Positions 51,190-61,135 are shown, counted from the first letter of the stretch. The stretch is 64,000 nucleotides of DNA from Archangium lansingense (GCF_026626635.1 NZ_JAPNKA010000001.1:6510001-6574000); one strand, 5' to 3'. A program made the numbers and translations. The notes: generated by a model not told the origin, from the sequence alone.

Positions 51190-53115
51190 TCAGATGCGGT
51201 GATCCTCGGTCTGCATGGGCAGCTCGATGGTGAAGGTGGCGCCCTTGCCGGCGCCATCGCTCTCGCAGGTGAGGCTCCCGGCCATCTCGATGGCGGACAG
51301 TGCGCTGATGTGCAGCCCGAAGCCGTGGCCGCCCTTCTTGGTGGTGAAGCCCTGCGAGAAGATGCGCGCCTGGTGCTCCGGGGGGATGCCCGGGCCGTTG
51401 TCGGCAATCTGGATGCGCAGCCGATCGTCGGGCGCGGGCTCGACGCGGATGGTGATGCGCTTGTTCTCCTGGCCGCTGTCGATCAGCGCGTGCTGCGCGT
51501 TGCTCAGCAGGTTGAGGATGATCTGCAGCAGCTTGTGCCGATCCAGCAGGATGGGCGGCACGTCGGCGTACTCGCGGCGCACCTCGATGCCATGGCGGGA
51601 GAAGGAGACGGACTGCAGGCGCAGGGCGTCGTCGATGAGCCGTGTCACCGACATCAGCTCCACCATGCCGGCGAAGCGCGCGTGTTCCTGCTGCATGCTG
51701 ACGATGGATTTGACGTGCTCGAGTCCCTCGGTGAGCGTCTGCTGCTCGGTCAGCAGCGCCTGCTGCTCCTCGGAGAGCTGGTCCGCCAGGGCGATGAGGT
51801 AGGCCGGGAGCTGCCGGCCGCGGGGATCCGTGGCGAGGAAGGTGCTCAAGTCGCTGGAGTGCTCGCGCAGCAGCTCCGCGGAACGGACGAGCCCTCCCAC
51901 CCTCAGGCTCCGGATGCGCTCGGTGACGAGGTTGGCCGAGACGTTGACGCTGTTGAGGGTGTTGCCCACGTTGTGCAGCAGGCCGGTGGCCACCTCGGCC
52001 ATGCCCGCGTGGCGTGAGACATCCAGCAGGCTGCGGTGCATCTCGCCGAGCTTGATCTCCGCCTCCTTGCGCTCGGTGATGTCCCGCCCGAAGAGCGTCA
52101 ACCCCAGCGGCCGGCCGTCCTCGCCGAAGACGGGGTTGAAGGAGATGTCCAGGATCTGCATGCGGCCCCCTCGCACCTGGGTGTCCTCGATCCTCACCCG
52201 CTGCCCGCTGAAGGCCTTCTCGACACACCGCTGCCAGCCCTCCTGGTGGTGCGCGGGGGCGTGGATGAGCAAGGGCTCGCCCGGCTGCGGCTCCTTCCCG
52301 TAGTGCTCGCGGTAGGCCCGCAGCAGCGCCGAGTTGGCGACGATGAGCCGCCCCTCCGCGTCGAGCGAGCACACCTGATCCTCGGTGTTCTCGATGAGGC
52401 TCTGCAGCTTGCGCTCGCTCTCCTTCAGCGTGCGCAGCGCCTGCTCGCGCGCCGCGTGGGCCTGGTTGCGCGCGGCCGTGTGCAGCCAGCTCACCGCCCA
52501 GATGCACATCATGCAGAGGGCCGCGAGGAGATCCACGATCCACAGGTTGCCCAGGTGGAGGGGCTCGGTTGCACGGGCGCTGAAGTGGATGGGGTGGATG
52601 AGGCCCACGAACAGGGCCACGGGCACGGTGAGGATGAACCCCAGGCGCGCCCCCATCAGGTACACCGACATCGCGGGCAGGAGCATGCTCGCTGCGTGCG
52701 AGGCCGAGAAGGCCCGGGTGCTGGTGATGCAGTTGAACACGAACGAGGCGGCGATGGTCGAGCAGATGATCAGCGCGGACAGCTCGTGGGAGGTGCGCCG
52801 CCGCAGCATCACCAGCGCCGCCATGTTCATGGAGAAGGAGAAGAGCCCGATCGTGCCGTGCATCCATGGCTGGGGGCTGATGGGCAGGGCGAGCAGCAGC
52901 ACCGTGTCGATCAGCATCAGCCCCAGGGCGATGCACACCAGCAGGCGGCAGCGGATGACATCCTCCGGTGCGGCCCGGCGCAGGGACTCCGACAGGAAGA
53001 CGTCCAGTCGCGTGAGGATCCACCCCCCCAGCTTCTGATTCCAACGCCCCAGCCCGTGTGATCTCACGGGCTCCGGAACAGGCTGTCCCGCCTTGATGGT
53101 GGAAGTGCTCGACAT
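51190..53115 (-). CDS. membrane sensor histidine kinase with PAS domain
   Basis: Sensor kinase of 641 residues from ATG 53115 (an in-frame start at 53166 is less likely). Six membrane helices (about residues 55-215) are followed by a short coiled coil, a PAS domain (about 235-350) with the usual LFGRDITERKEAE end, and the kinase core. The phospho-acceptor is H381 in ATGLLHNVGNTLNSV, the HNxGN type, which differs from the standard HExxxP box. The ATP-binding domain shows NLLSNAQHAL (N box), DNGPGIP (G1) and GHGFGLHIS (G2). The signal is unknown. No response regulator is adjacent, so it is an orphan kinase. Confidence 0.92.
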   Translation of the reverse strand: MSSTSTIKAGQPVPEPVRSHGLGRWNQKLGGWILTRLDVFLSESLRRAAPEDVIRCRLLVCIALGLMLIDTVLLLALPISPQPWMHGTIGLFSFSMNMAALVMLRRRTSHELSALIICSTIAASFVFNCITSTRAFSASHAASMLLPAMSVYLMGARLGFILTVPVALFVGLIHPIHFSARATEPLHLGNLWIVDLLAALCMMCIWAVSWLHTAARNQAHAAREQALRTLKESERKLQSLIENTEDQVCSLDAEGRLIVANSALLRAYREHYGKEPQPGEPLLIHAPAHHQEGWQRCVEKAFSGQRVRIEDTQVRGGRMQILDISFNPVFGEDGRPLGLTLFGRDITERKEAEIKLGEMHRSLLDVSRHAGMAEVATGLLHNVGNTLNSVNVSANLVTERIRSLRVGGLVRSAELLREHSSDLSTFLATDPRGRQLPAYLIALADQLSEEQQALLTEQQTLTEGLEHVKSIVSMQQEHARFAGMVELMSVTRLIDDALRLQSVSFSRHGIEVRREYADVPPILLDRHKLLQIILNLLSNAQHALIDSGQENKRITIRVEPAPDDRLRIQIADNGPGIPPEHQARIFSQGFTTKKGGHGFGLHISALSAIEMAGSLTCESDGAGKGATFTIELPMQTEDHRI

Positions 53116-53362
53116 GACGAAGGTGCGTCCCCCACGCCCGCGAGCCCGCGGACGGTATGTCTTCAATCATACACTGTCAGCGTGAAGGGCTCCCCCCCGC
53201 GTGGAGGTGGGTTCCCGAGGGGGAGTGCCTGCTTGGGGCGCATCCGGGAGTCCGGCCTCGGCTCCATCTGTTTCGGATCCAAATCTCCGGGATGGCTCTT
53301 CGTGCGGGAGGCGCCTGGCTCTCCGATATTAGGGGGGAGGTAGCCCGGGAGGGGCGTTGCAC

Positions 53363-53980
53363 ATGAGGCGTGAGACCGGCGCGGCCCCGGAAGAGGTCGG
53401 GGCCGAACGGGAGCTGGAACGGAGACTGATACTGGCCACGCCGGCGGACAGCGTGCGCGGGATGTTCTTCCGCAGCGTGCTGGAGGTGATGTGGGCACTG
53501 GGGGACGAGGCGTCCGTGGAGCACTGCGTCGAAGTGTGTGGGAGGCGCAAGTTCGCGGACTTCACCTGCTACCCGACGAGCGACTTCCTGCTGTTGCTCT
53601 GGACGGCGGCCCGGTTGCTGGGCACCGCGTACGGGGACTTCCCGGGAGCGCTGCGGGCGCTGGGGCGCCGGGGGGCCACGGATCTCTTCGCCTCCTCGAC
53701 GGGCAGGCCGCTGCAGTCCCTGATGGCGGGCAACCCGCAGCGGCTGTTGGACAGCCTCCCCATGGCGTACGCGGCAGCCTCGGCCAATGGCGGCAGTTGC
53801 GTGGTGGTGTGGGCTCGGTCGGGCAGCGCCCTGGTGCGGCTGGAGCAGGACTTCCTCCCCCGTGCGTATGTGGAGGGCGCGCTGGCGGCAGCGCTCGAGG
53901 TGGTGGGCACGCGCGAGCCGCGGGTGTGGAGCCGGCAGTTGGAGCCTCTCTCCAGCGAGTACGTGTTGTCCTGGGGGTGA
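53363..53980 (+). CDS. DUF2378/TIGR02265 family protein
   Basis: Protein of 205 residues of a family known almost only from myxobacteria. ATG 53363 follows GGAGGGG. Typical features are RLILATPADSVRGMFF near the start, YPTSDFLLLLWTAARLL in the middle, GAYG-type glycines (LLGTAYGDFPGALRALGRRG), and a C-terminal YVEGALAAALEVVGT segment. No signal or membrane helix. Function is unknown; the family is heavily duplicated in myxobacterial genomes and its presence is the best taxonomic clue in this window. Confidence 0.88.
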   Translation: MRRETGAAPEEVGAERELERRLILATPADSVRGMFFRSVLEVMWALGDEASVEHCVEVCGRRKFADFTCYPTSDFLLLLWTAARLLGTAYGDFPGALRALGRRGATDLFASSTGRPLQSLMAGNPQRLLDSLPMAYAAASANGGSCVVVWARSGSALVRLEQDFLPRAYVEGALAAALEVVGTREPRVWSRQLEPLSSEYVLSWG

Positions 53981-54010
53981 GATGTGCGGGGCTGGGTGTA
54001 GGATGGGGCC

Positions 54011-54775
54011 ATGCAGCTCGCCATCCCCCAGGCCCCCCGACGCGTTCCCCTCTCGAAGGTGCCCGGCGCCATTGCCCGGCTCGTCCGCGTTGTGGCCGTG
54101 GGGTTGGTGGTGATGGCGGTGCTCGGCGCGGGCGCGGGTGCGCTGGGCCGCTTCGTGGTGGAGGAGCAGGCCTTCCTCTCGCGGGCCGAGGAGCTGGAAG
54201 GCCAGCTGGCGGCGCTGACGCTCCCGCCTCGGGGCGAGCGAGAGGGCGCCGAGGCGACGCTGGAGGTGCTCTACGCCGTGGGGAAGATGCAGTACTCGGC
54301 CAGTGGGGTTCGCACCTACGCTGAGTACGCCGAGGGCCTGGGACCCGGGGCTCGCGTCCGGCTGCTGGTGGATCCGCGCGTGCCGGAGAAGCCTCGCGAG
54401 GCGGGGTACGTGCGCGCGCGCGCGAAGACGCTGGGACTGGTGCCTTGGGGCCTGGCGCTCGGGGCGCTCGTGGGCGCGGGCCTCTTCGCCAGGGAGCTGC
54501 GGCGGACGTTGCGCGCGGAGCTGGAGCCGCTGCGCAAGGGCATGTTGGTGTGGCTGACGCCGGACGGCCCGCTGCCGGAGTCGAGCCGGGAGGTGCTCTT
54601 TCCGGCCAGCTACTGGAAGCAGGACCAGAAGCACGCGGTGCGCGCGCGCCTGCGTCCCGGCCGGGCTCCGGTGCGCAACGGGGACAAGGTGCTGGCGGCG
54701 GTGCTGTCCTCGCTGCCCGGCCAGGCCCGGGTCATTGACGAGGAGCTGGCGCGGACCCTGGGGTGGGTGCGCTGA
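54011..54775 (+). CDS. DUF3592-like membrane protein
   Basis: Protein of 254 residues with two membrane helices (about 24-46 and 142-160). Between them lies a beta-rich segment (TLEVLYAVGKMQYSASGVRTYAEYAEG, GARVRLLVDPRVPEKPREAGYV) that matches the DUF3592 pattern of a short extracytoplasmic domain with a valine-rich strand and a DPxxP turn. The C-terminal 90 residues are basic and cytoplasmic by topology. Role unknown. It follows the DUF2378 gene by 30 bp on the same strand and precedes the amidase gene by 73 bp, so the three could be co-transcribed. Confidence 0.7.
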   Translation: MQLAIPQAPRRVPLSKVPGAIARLVRVVAVGLVVMAVLGAGAGALGRFVVEEQAFLSRAEELEGQLAALTLPPRGEREGAEATLEVLYAVGKMQYSASGVRTYAEYAEGLGPGARVRLLVDPRVPEKPREAGYVRARAKTLGLVPWGLALGALVGAGLFARELRRTLRAELEPLRKGMLVWLTPDGPLPESSREVLFPASYWKQDQKHAVRARLRPGRAPVRNGDKVLAAVLSSLPGQARVIDEELARTLGWVR

Positions 54776-54848
54776 GGGGCGAAAATTTGCGGGGGTAGGG
54801 GGGCCGTGACACACACCTGTAGCCCTCGCCGTCCTTGGAGGACCGACC

Positions 54849-56642
54849 ATGCTCCCGCGCTTCGTCCTGCTCCTGGCCTTGCTGCTGCCGATCGCCACCC
54901 AGGCGAAACGGGATCCGGCAGAGACCTCCTACGAGGAGGCGCGCCGGTCGTACTACGCCCTCAAGGATGACGCCGCGCGGCGCAAGCTGCGGCACCACTG
55001 GCTCAAGGTGGCGGCTCGGTTCGAGGCCGTGGCCGCCAACCATCCCAAGAGCCCGCGGGCTCCGGACGCGCTCTACACCGCCGCGGAGCTGCTCAACGAG
55101 CTGAGCCGCATCTCCTTCGTCGCCGAGGATCAGCAGGCGGCCATCGCCGACTACACGCGCGTGGTGGAGTCCCACCCGCGGCACCGGCTGGCGGACGACG
55201 CGGCATTGACGCTCGCGCGCATGTACTTCGAGCGGATGGATCAGCCCGAGGCCGCGCGTCGCGTCATCAACGGCAGCCTCAAGGCCAATCCCAAGGGAGA
55301 TCGCGTCCGGGATCTGAAGGCGCTGCTGGCCTCGCTGCCTCCGCCCCCCGCGCCCAAGGCACCGGCTCCCGCGCGTGAGAAGACCCCGGCCCGGACTCCT
55401 CCGGAGTCGTCGCCCGCGCCCGCCGTGGCCACCACCCAGCCCTCCAAGCCGGCCACCTCCGAGCCGCTTCCGGTGATCCGCGTCGATCTGTCCAAGCAGG
55501 CCGAGTCGCAGCCGGCTCCCGCTCAGCAGACCGTGGCCTCCGCCGCGGCGGGGGAGAAGCCCAGCACGTCGCCGCTGCTCGACGCCATTGGCCGGCACTC
55601 GCGTGAGCCTGGCTCCACCGCGCAGGCGCCGCAGCCGACTCCTGCTCCGGAGTCGAAGCCCGCGGAGGAGCCCGTGAAGGTGGCGGAGCAGCCCACGAAG
55701 CCGGTGGAGCAGCCCGTGAAGGTGGCGGAGCAGCCCGTGAAGCCCTCCGTGGAGCCCACGAAGCCGGCGGTGGTGGAGCCCGTGAAGGTGGCGGAGCAGC
55801 CCACGAAGCCGGTGGAGCCGCCCACCAGCGCTCTCGCGTCGAACAAGTCCGTCACCGCTCCGGTGGACGAGCACGTCGCCCAGGCCCGCCTGAAGGCGGC
55901 GGCCAAGGTGTCCCATAACGCCGAGCTGACGCTGGCCGAGCAGCTCGGGCTGAAGGTGCGCCGGGTGGTGATCGACGCAGGGCACGGTGGCCACGACACG
56001 GGTGCCATCGGCCGCAAGGGCACGAAGGAGAAGGACGTGACGCTGGCCATCGCGCAGAAGCTGGCGCGCGAGCTGCGCACCCGGGGGCTGGAGGTGATGC
56101 TCACCCGTGACGGCGATCGCTACCTCAAGCTGGAGGAGCGCGCGCGCATGGCCAACGAGCTGAGGGGTGATCTCTTCATCTCCATCCATTGCAACTCGGC
56201 GCCCACCTCGAAGCTGCGCGGCATCGAGACGTATACGCTCAACACGTCCGCGGACCGCTACTCCATCCGCCTGGCGGCGCGCGAGAACGCGTCCTCGGAG
56301 AAGGGCATCAGCGATCTGCAGTTCATCCTCGCGGACCTGGCCACCAAGGCCAACACGGAGGAGTCCACGCGGCTGGCCACCCGAGTGCAGAAGAGCCTCG
56401 TGAGCCACCTGTCCAGCCAGTACAAGGGCGTGAAGGATCTGGGCACCAAGGAGGCGCTCTTCTACGTGCTGCTGGGCACGAAGATGCCGGCCATCCTCGT
56501 GGAGACGTCCTTCCTGTCCCACGCCGAGGAGGAGAGCCGCCTCGCCTCGGACACGTACCAGGAGGACGTGGCCCAGGCCATTGCCCACGGCGTGGAGGAC
56601 TTCCTCGGCCGGCGTCAGCTCGCCAAGGTGCAGGTGGATTAG
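54849..56642 (+). CDS. N-acetylmuramoyl-L-alanine amidase (Amidase_3)
   Basis: Periplasmic zinc amidase of 597 residues that cleaves the peptide from peptidoglycan glycan strands. It has a signal peptide (about 1-18), a TPR-like helical region (about 28-165), a Pro/Lys/Glu linker with internal repeats (about 170-345), and the catalytic domain from about 372: H379 (IDAGHGGHDTGAIG), E429 (KLEERARMAN), H447 (SIHCNS) and catalytic E542 (AILVETSFLSH). This resembles AmiC/AmiB catalytic domains, but the N-terminal TPR replaces the AMIN domain. It probably acts in daughter-cell separation or envelope remodelling. It is convergent with the helicase gene, 34 bp away. Confidence 0.93.
   Translation: MLPRFVLLLALLLPIATQAKRDPAETSYEEARRSYYALKDDAARRKLRHHWLKVAARFEAVAANHPKSPRAPDALYTAAELLNELSRISFVAEDQQAAIADYTRVVESHPRHRLADDAALTLARMYFERMDQPEAARRVINGSLKANPKGDRVRDLKALLASLPPPPAPKAPAPAREKTPARTPPESSPAPAVATTQPSKPATSEPLPVIRVDLSKQAESQPAPAQQTVASAAAGEKPSTSPLLDAIGRHSREPGSTAQAPQPTPAPESKPAEEPVKVAEQPTKPVEQPVKVAEQPVKPSVEPTKPAVVEPVKVAEQPTKPVEPPTSALASNKSVTAPVDEHVAQARLKAAAKVSHNAELTLAEQLGLKVRRVVIDAGHGGHDTGAIGRKGTKEKDVTLAIAQKLARELRTRGLEVMLTRDGDRYLKLEERARMANELRGDLFISIHCNSAPTSKLRGIETYTLNTSADRYSIRLAARENASSEKGISDLQFILADLATKANTEESTRLATRVQKSLVSHLSSQYKGVKDLGTKEALFYVLLGTKMPAILVETSFLSHAEEESRLASDTYQEDVAQAIAHGVEDFLGRRQLAKVQVD
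55671..55802 (+). repeat. in-frame repeats in the amidase linker
   Basis: Three identical 24-base copies, at 55671-55694, 55713-55736 and 55779-55802, encode PVKVAEQP units in the Pro/Lys/Glu linker. Spacings of 42 and 66 bases keep the frame. This region is prone to length variation between strains. Confidence 0.85.
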
Positions 56643-56676
56643 CGGCGCACCCTTCGGACGGAAGCCTGCCCCCGGT

Positions 56677-59600
56677 TCAGTTGAGGACGCGGCGCAGCTC
56701 TCCTCGGGCCGGAGTCTCCGACACGGGCGGCTGGCGAGCGATCTGCTCGCTGGCGGCCTGGAGCACCTTCTCCCGAGCGCCCTCGGGATCTCGGAAGAAG
56801 TGCGGCGTCCACAGCCGCACCAGCTTCCAGCCCTGGCCCTCCAGGATGGCCGTGCGGAACAGATCCCACTCCACCGGGTCCGCCGCCTTCGGGTAGCGCG
56901 TGCCATCGCACAGCACGCCCACCGTGACGTCCCCGGGGCGGCGGGGGTGCTGCAGGGCCACGTCCACGCAGAAGCCGTCGTTGCCCCAGTGCACGTCCGA
57001 GGATACGCCGTGCGTCCGCGCCAGGTTCTCCGCCAGCGCCCGTGCGAAGTCCGAGCCCGCTTCCGTCTCGCGCTCGCGCACCACAGGCTCCGGCTGCTCC
57101 CGCACTTCCTCTGTCTGCCCGGACTCGCGCGCGTACTCCTCCGCGAGCCGCTCCGCGTACTGGAGGTAGGCGAAGAGCAGCCAGCCCCCGTTCGGCTTGC
57201 GGCCCTGTTCCACCGGAGGCAGCGCCGAGTAGACCTCGCGCGGGATGGACGACACCAGGTGCACCTGCTGCCGCGCCCGCGTCACCAGCACGTTCAGCCG
57301 CCGCCCTCCGCCCGCGCTCCCCAGCGGCCCGAAGCGCTTATAGAAGCGCCCCTTCGCGTCGGGGCCGTACGTGGTGCTGATGATGATGTGATCGCGCTCG
57401 TCGCCTTGGACGTTCTCCAGGTTCTTCACGAAGAGCCCCTCGAACGAGCCCTCGCCGCGCCGCACCCGTGCTGCCGCCAGCTTCGCCGCGAAGTCCGCGT
57501 CCGCCGCCGCCAGTTCCTCCAGCACCTCGATGATGGCGTCGCGCTGCGTCAGGTTGAAGCACGCCACGCCGATGGACGGCGGCTCCGGATGCGAGAGCAG
57601 CTCCTTCACCAGTGTGCCCACCGCCCGCGCCTCCACCACGTTCACCCGCTTCTCGTACAGGCCTCCCGCGTGGATGAGCCGCAGCGGCGCGTGCTCCACC
57701 TGGTTGGACGGGTGCCCCGGAATGGCCTGCAGCCGCGAGTCATAGAAGTGCTCGTTGCTGAACCCGATGAGATCCTCGTTCTGAGAGCGGTAGTGCACGT
57801 CCAGGTAGCACTGGTCGATCTCCAGGTTCAGCGCCGCGCCGAGCAGATCCTCCACCTCCGACTGCTGATCCTCGAAGAGGCCCTGCTCGTCCTCGGTGTC
57901 CAGCTCCTCCTGGCTCTGCACGACCGCGGTCTCGAAGAAGCGCGTGGGCGGCAGTTGCTTGGGATCTCCCGCGATGACCACCCGCTTCGCCCGCGTCAGC
58001 ACCGGCAGCGCCTCCTCCAGCCGGCACTGTGAGGACTCGTCGAAGATGACCACGTCGAAGAGCTCCCGCCGGGGGAAGATCTGCGCCACCGTCTGGGGGC
58101 TCGCCATCCACACCGGCCGCATATCGAAGAGGGGATCTCCTCCCTCGACGCTCGCGCCCGCGGCGATGACCTGGCGTACCCGTAGCGCGCGCTCGCCCCG
58201 CAGCAACAGGCGCCGGCGCAGCTCCGCGCCCAATCCGTTGAGCCGTCCTCCCGTGGCGGCCAACAGCCGATCTCGCTGACACTCCGTCCAACGGTGGAGG
58301 ATGACGTCGCGCACCAGCTCGCGCTTGCGTGCCTCCAGGGCCCGGTAGCGCGTCTGGCTCGCGTGGATGCGGTCCGCGTCGATGTGCTGGAGCACCGGGC
58401 TCTCTTTCACCCGCGCGGACACCTCAGCGGCCAGCACGGCCTTGCGCACCGCGCACCAGCCGCTCTCCGCGTCCGCACCGGCCAGGGCCAGCTTCCCGGC
58501 CGCCGTGCCGAGCGCCGGAGGCAGTCCGGCCAACAGGGTTTGGATTCGCAGCAGCCCCTCCACGCTGGACAGCCGCGCCGCGAGTGACACGAGGAGTGGC
58601 TGCACCTGTTCGCCCGCGCGCAGCGCCCGGCTCCGGCTCGTGCGCCAGTCGGAGGCGAAGAGGCCCACCTCGGCCAGCCGGGACTCCAGCCGGACCACGG
58701 CCTCGCTCCGGGTGGCGGACTGGCGCAGACCCGCGAGCAGGCGTGCCCGCGCCGTGTCGTCGGCCTTCAACGCGTCCCGGACCGCCTGTCGGCAGGAGGC
58801 GAATACCGGCCGCTCCAGTTGCAACAGCACCTCGAAGAGCGCGGTATGGGTCCTCAATCCACGGGCGAGCGCTTCATCCGTGAGGGGCTCATTCGGGCCC
58901 GGGGCGAGCACGCCGTGATGGAACTCAGTGAGCAGAAGTCGTGCTCGCACACCCGTGAGGAAGCGGGAGACGCGCTCAGCGGTCTCGGCCCCCACGGTGA
59001 GTCCGAAGCGCCTGAGCACCTCGGCGGCCTTCGCCCGGCGGGTGAAGAAGAAGAGGAAGCGGTACCACTTGCGCGCCACCAGCAGCCAGGACGCGAGGAA
59101 CGCCAGCGACTGCCCCAGAGCGCTCAAGCCCAGTGGCTCCGAGCGGTGCACCAGGGCCAGCTCCGTGTCCAGCGGGCCCTCGTTCAGCACCTTCATCTGC
59201 GGCGCCAGGCCCTCGAGCTGGGTCTTCGTCGCCTGCACGGCCTCGGACATGGACGAGGCCCAGCGCATCAGCCATTCGGGACGCGCCTCCTGCAGCACTC
59301 GCTCCAGCTTGTCGGCGAGCTCGGCACGCGCCCGGCCCTCGGCAGCTACGTCTCCCGTGGGAGAGAAGGCCGGGATGTCCGGCGAGGCCTGGGCATCCGC
59401 CTCGCGCGCGGCCTCCACGGCGGATGCCATCCGCTCGCGGTACGTGGCAAGCGGCGTGGACAGGTAATCCCTCAGCTCGGTGCCGAGCGAGGTGCGCCAG
59501 GGGTTGTCCGGGTAGCCCTCCTTCCCGGCACGCTCCAGCACTTCGCGCACCTCGCGCTCGTGGGGGCGCGACTCGGCCAGACGGAACGAGCCGAGGGACT

Positions 59601-61065
59601 CCGTCGCGCCGGCCAGCGACGCCTGAGCCTCCTGGCCGAACCAACTGCCCACCAGCTCGTGGAAGGAGGGCTCGGTGCCTCCGGCGGGCCGCTCGGAGAG
59701 GGCTCGATCGGCGGAGGACAGCTCGTCGTGGAGCGCCTGCATCTCGGTGTCCACGCGGGAGAGCTCGGCCTTGGCGGCCGGGTTGATCCTGGACTCGGTC
59801 AGGTTGTCGAGCTGCTCGCGGATGCCGAGGTAGAGCTCGCGTTGGTCTCTCTGTGCGTCGTGCACCACCGCGCAGAGCGAGCCCAGGCCGAGGTGCTCCA
59901 ACCGATGCTTCACGACATCGAGCGCGGTGCGCTTGTCGCAGACGAGGAGGACGCGCTCCCCGCGAGCGAGGTGGTCTCCGATGGCGTTGGCGATGGTCTG
60001 TGACTTGCCCGTACCGGGAGGTCCATGGACCACGAGTCCCCGGCTGCTGCGAGCAAGCCGCACCGCCCGAGACTGGCAGGGGTCCGCGTGAGAGACGAGC
60101 CGGTCCTCACCCGCGCGCCAGGAGCCCTGGGTTGCCGTGTCCTTCTTGGGCGTGCCTTGGGCGCCTAGAGAGACGCTCACGCGCAGGAAGCTCTCGATGG
60201 GACCCTGGACGGGCTCGCCGTCCACGAGGGCCCGCATGTCATCCACGAGGCTCTGGTTGGACAGGGGATAGAGGCCGAGCACGGCGCACGGGAGGATGGC
60301 AGCGCCGGCCGTGGTCTCGTCCTCGGAGCGCGGGGTAGGGGAGAGAAGCGTCTCCGGGGTGAAGGGCGCGGGGGCGGGCAGCTCCAGGGCACTGGCCACG
60401 GCGTTGGATAGCTCGTTGAGCTCGCGCCAGGGATCCTGGCCCTCCTCGTCGGCGAACAGCTCTCCGAGTCGCTTGCCCGTCTGCCGCTCCACCCAGGCGA
60501 TGAGGGCGGTGTTGGGCATGACCCGATCCGCACCGTCGGCGGCGGACTCGAGCTCCAGGCCCGGCGTGCGGCCCTTCTTGAGGGTGAGGCGCACGGGGAT
60601 GAATGCGATAGGAGCCAGGACGCGCTTGGTGCTGGCAAAGCCCCGTGAGTCTTTCGAGCCCGGAGGCAGGTGGAGCAGGGGAAAGCCGACGTGGAGCACC
60701 TGGGCCCCGGTGTCCTGCTCGAAGGTGCGGGCGTCCTCGGTGATGGTGTTCAGCTTGCGCAGCAACGCCTGCCGCTCGTCGTCCTCACGCCTGGACGGAG
60801 CGTCCGCGTCATCCTTCGAGGAGCTCGTGGCGCGCACGGAGAGCTTCACCGTGGCCTTCTCCCCGAGCAGCCCGGCCAGTACGGCTTGGGGCGGGGTGCC
60901 ATCCAGACGGCTCAGCAGCGTGAGGTCCACGCGCTGGCGGCTGTTGTGCGGACGGCAGTTGATACTCGGGCCCGACGCGAGCGAGGCGTACAGGCGATCG
61001 AGCATTTTCTCGAGGAAGCGGTTGCGGGGCTCCGACGACAGGGCGCACCTCCTGGGATGGGGCAC
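56677..61065 (-). CDS. SF1 helicase-nuclease, DUF4011/Hhe-like
   Basis: Protein of 1462 residues with an N-terminal DUF4011-like region (about 20-300), a UPF1-like superfamily 1 helicase and a C-terminal endonuclease. Walker A is GPPGTGKS (348-355); a long helical insert follows (about 400-960), then VVIFDESSQCRLEE and VVIAGDPKQLPPTRFF, VHYRSQNEDLIGFSNEHFY, NVQGDERDHIIIST and LNVLVTRARQQVHLV. The last 105 residues resemble a Vsr/DUF559-like nuclease: GFCVDVALQHP, VGVLCDGTRY, FRTAILEGQGWKLVRLW. The start is GTG at 61065; AGGAGGTG lies just inside, so a later start is possible. Known DUF4011-helicase-Vsr proteins act alone in antiviral defence; that role is inferred here. Confidence 0.85.
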   Translation of the reverse strand: MPHPRRCALSSEPRNRFLEKMLDRLYASLASGPSINCRPHNSRQRVDLTLLSRLDGTPPQAVLAGLLGEKATVKLSVRATSSSKDDADAPSRREDDERQALLRKLNTITEDARTFEQDTGAQVLHVGFPLLHLPPGSKDSRGFASTKRVLAPIAFIPVRLTLKKGRTPGLELESAADGADRVMPNTALIAWVERQTGKRLGELFADEEGQDPWRELNELSNAVASALELPAPAPFTPETLLSPTPRSEDETTAGAAILPCAVLGLYPLSNQSLVDDMRALVDGEPVQGPIESFLRVSVSLGAQGTPKKDTATQGSWRAGEDRLVSHADPCQSRAVRLARSSRGLVVHGPPGTGKSQTIANAIGDHLARGERVLLVCDKRTALDVVKHRLEHLGLGSLCAVVHDAQRDQRELYLGIREQLDNLTESRINPAAKAELSRVDTEMQALHDELSSADRALSERPAGGTEPSFHELVGSWFGQEAQASLAGATESLGSFRLAESRPHEREVREVLERAGKEGYPDNPWRTSLGTELRDYLSTPLATYRERMASAVEAAREADAQASPDIPAFSPTGDVAAEGRARAELADKLERVLQEARPEWLMRWASSMSEAVQATKTQLEGLAPQMKVLNEGPLDTELALVHRSEPLGLSALGQSLAFLASWLLVARKWYRFLFFFTRRAKAAEVLRRFGLTVGAETAERVSRFLTGVRARLLLTEFHHGVLAPGPNEPLTDEALARGLRTHTALFEVLLQLERPVFASCRQAVRDALKADDTARARLLAGLRQSATRSEAVVRLESRLAEVGLFASDWRTSRSRALRAGEQVQPLLVSLAARLSSVEGLLRIQTLLAGLPPALGTAAGKLALAGADAESGWCAVRKAVLAAEVSARVKESPVLQHIDADRIHASQTRYRALEARKRELVRDVILHRWTECQRDRLLAATGGRLNGLGAELRRRLLLRGERALRVRQVIAAGASVEGGDPLFDMRPVWMASPQTVAQIFPRRELFDVVIFDESSQCRLEEALPVLTRAKRVVIAGDPKQLPPTRFFETAVVQSQEELDTEDEQGLFEDQQSEVEDLLGAALNLEIDQCYLDVHYRSQNEDLIGFSNEHFYDSRLQAIPGHPSNQVEHAPLRLIHAGGLYEKRVNVVEARAVGTLVKELLSHPEPPSIGVACFNLTQRDAIIEVLEELAAADADFAAKLAAARVRRGEGSFEGLFVKNLENVQGDERDHIIISTTYGPDAKGRFYKRFGPLGSAGGGRRLNVLVTRARQQVHLVSSIPREVYSALPPVEQGRKPNGGWLLFAYLQYAERLAEEYARESGQTEEVREQPEPVVRERETEAGSDFARALAENLARTHGVSSDVHWGNDGFCVDVALQHPRRPGDVTVGVLCDGTRYPKAADPVEWDLFRTAILEGQGWKLVRLWTPHFFRDPEGAREKVLQAASEQIARQPPVSETPARGELRRVLN

Positions 61066-61091
61066 GTCCTATCACAACGGCAGGAGGCCTT

Positions 61092-61115
61092 CCGGCACCG
61101 GCTTCGTAGTGCCGG
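61092..61115 (-). terminator. hairpin upstream of the helicase gene
   Basis: CCGGCAC (61092-61098) and GTGCCGG (61109-61115) form a 7-bp stem with a 10-base loop in the 70-bp gap between the NmrA-like stop and the helicase start. It could end the NmrA-like transcript and separate the two units. Confidence 0.4.
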
Positions 61116-61135
61116 GCCCGGCTGTACCGGGTTCC

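Noticed and set aside
55671..55802. Repeat cluster as possible CRISPR
   Set aside because: The three copies are in frame within a protein linker, spacers are unequal and nearly repetitive themselves, and no cas genes are near.
59030..59110. Hydrophobic stretch in the helicase as a membrane helix
   Set aside because: The segment is short, interrupted by Arg and Lys, and lies inside a helical insert of a cytoplasmic helicase.
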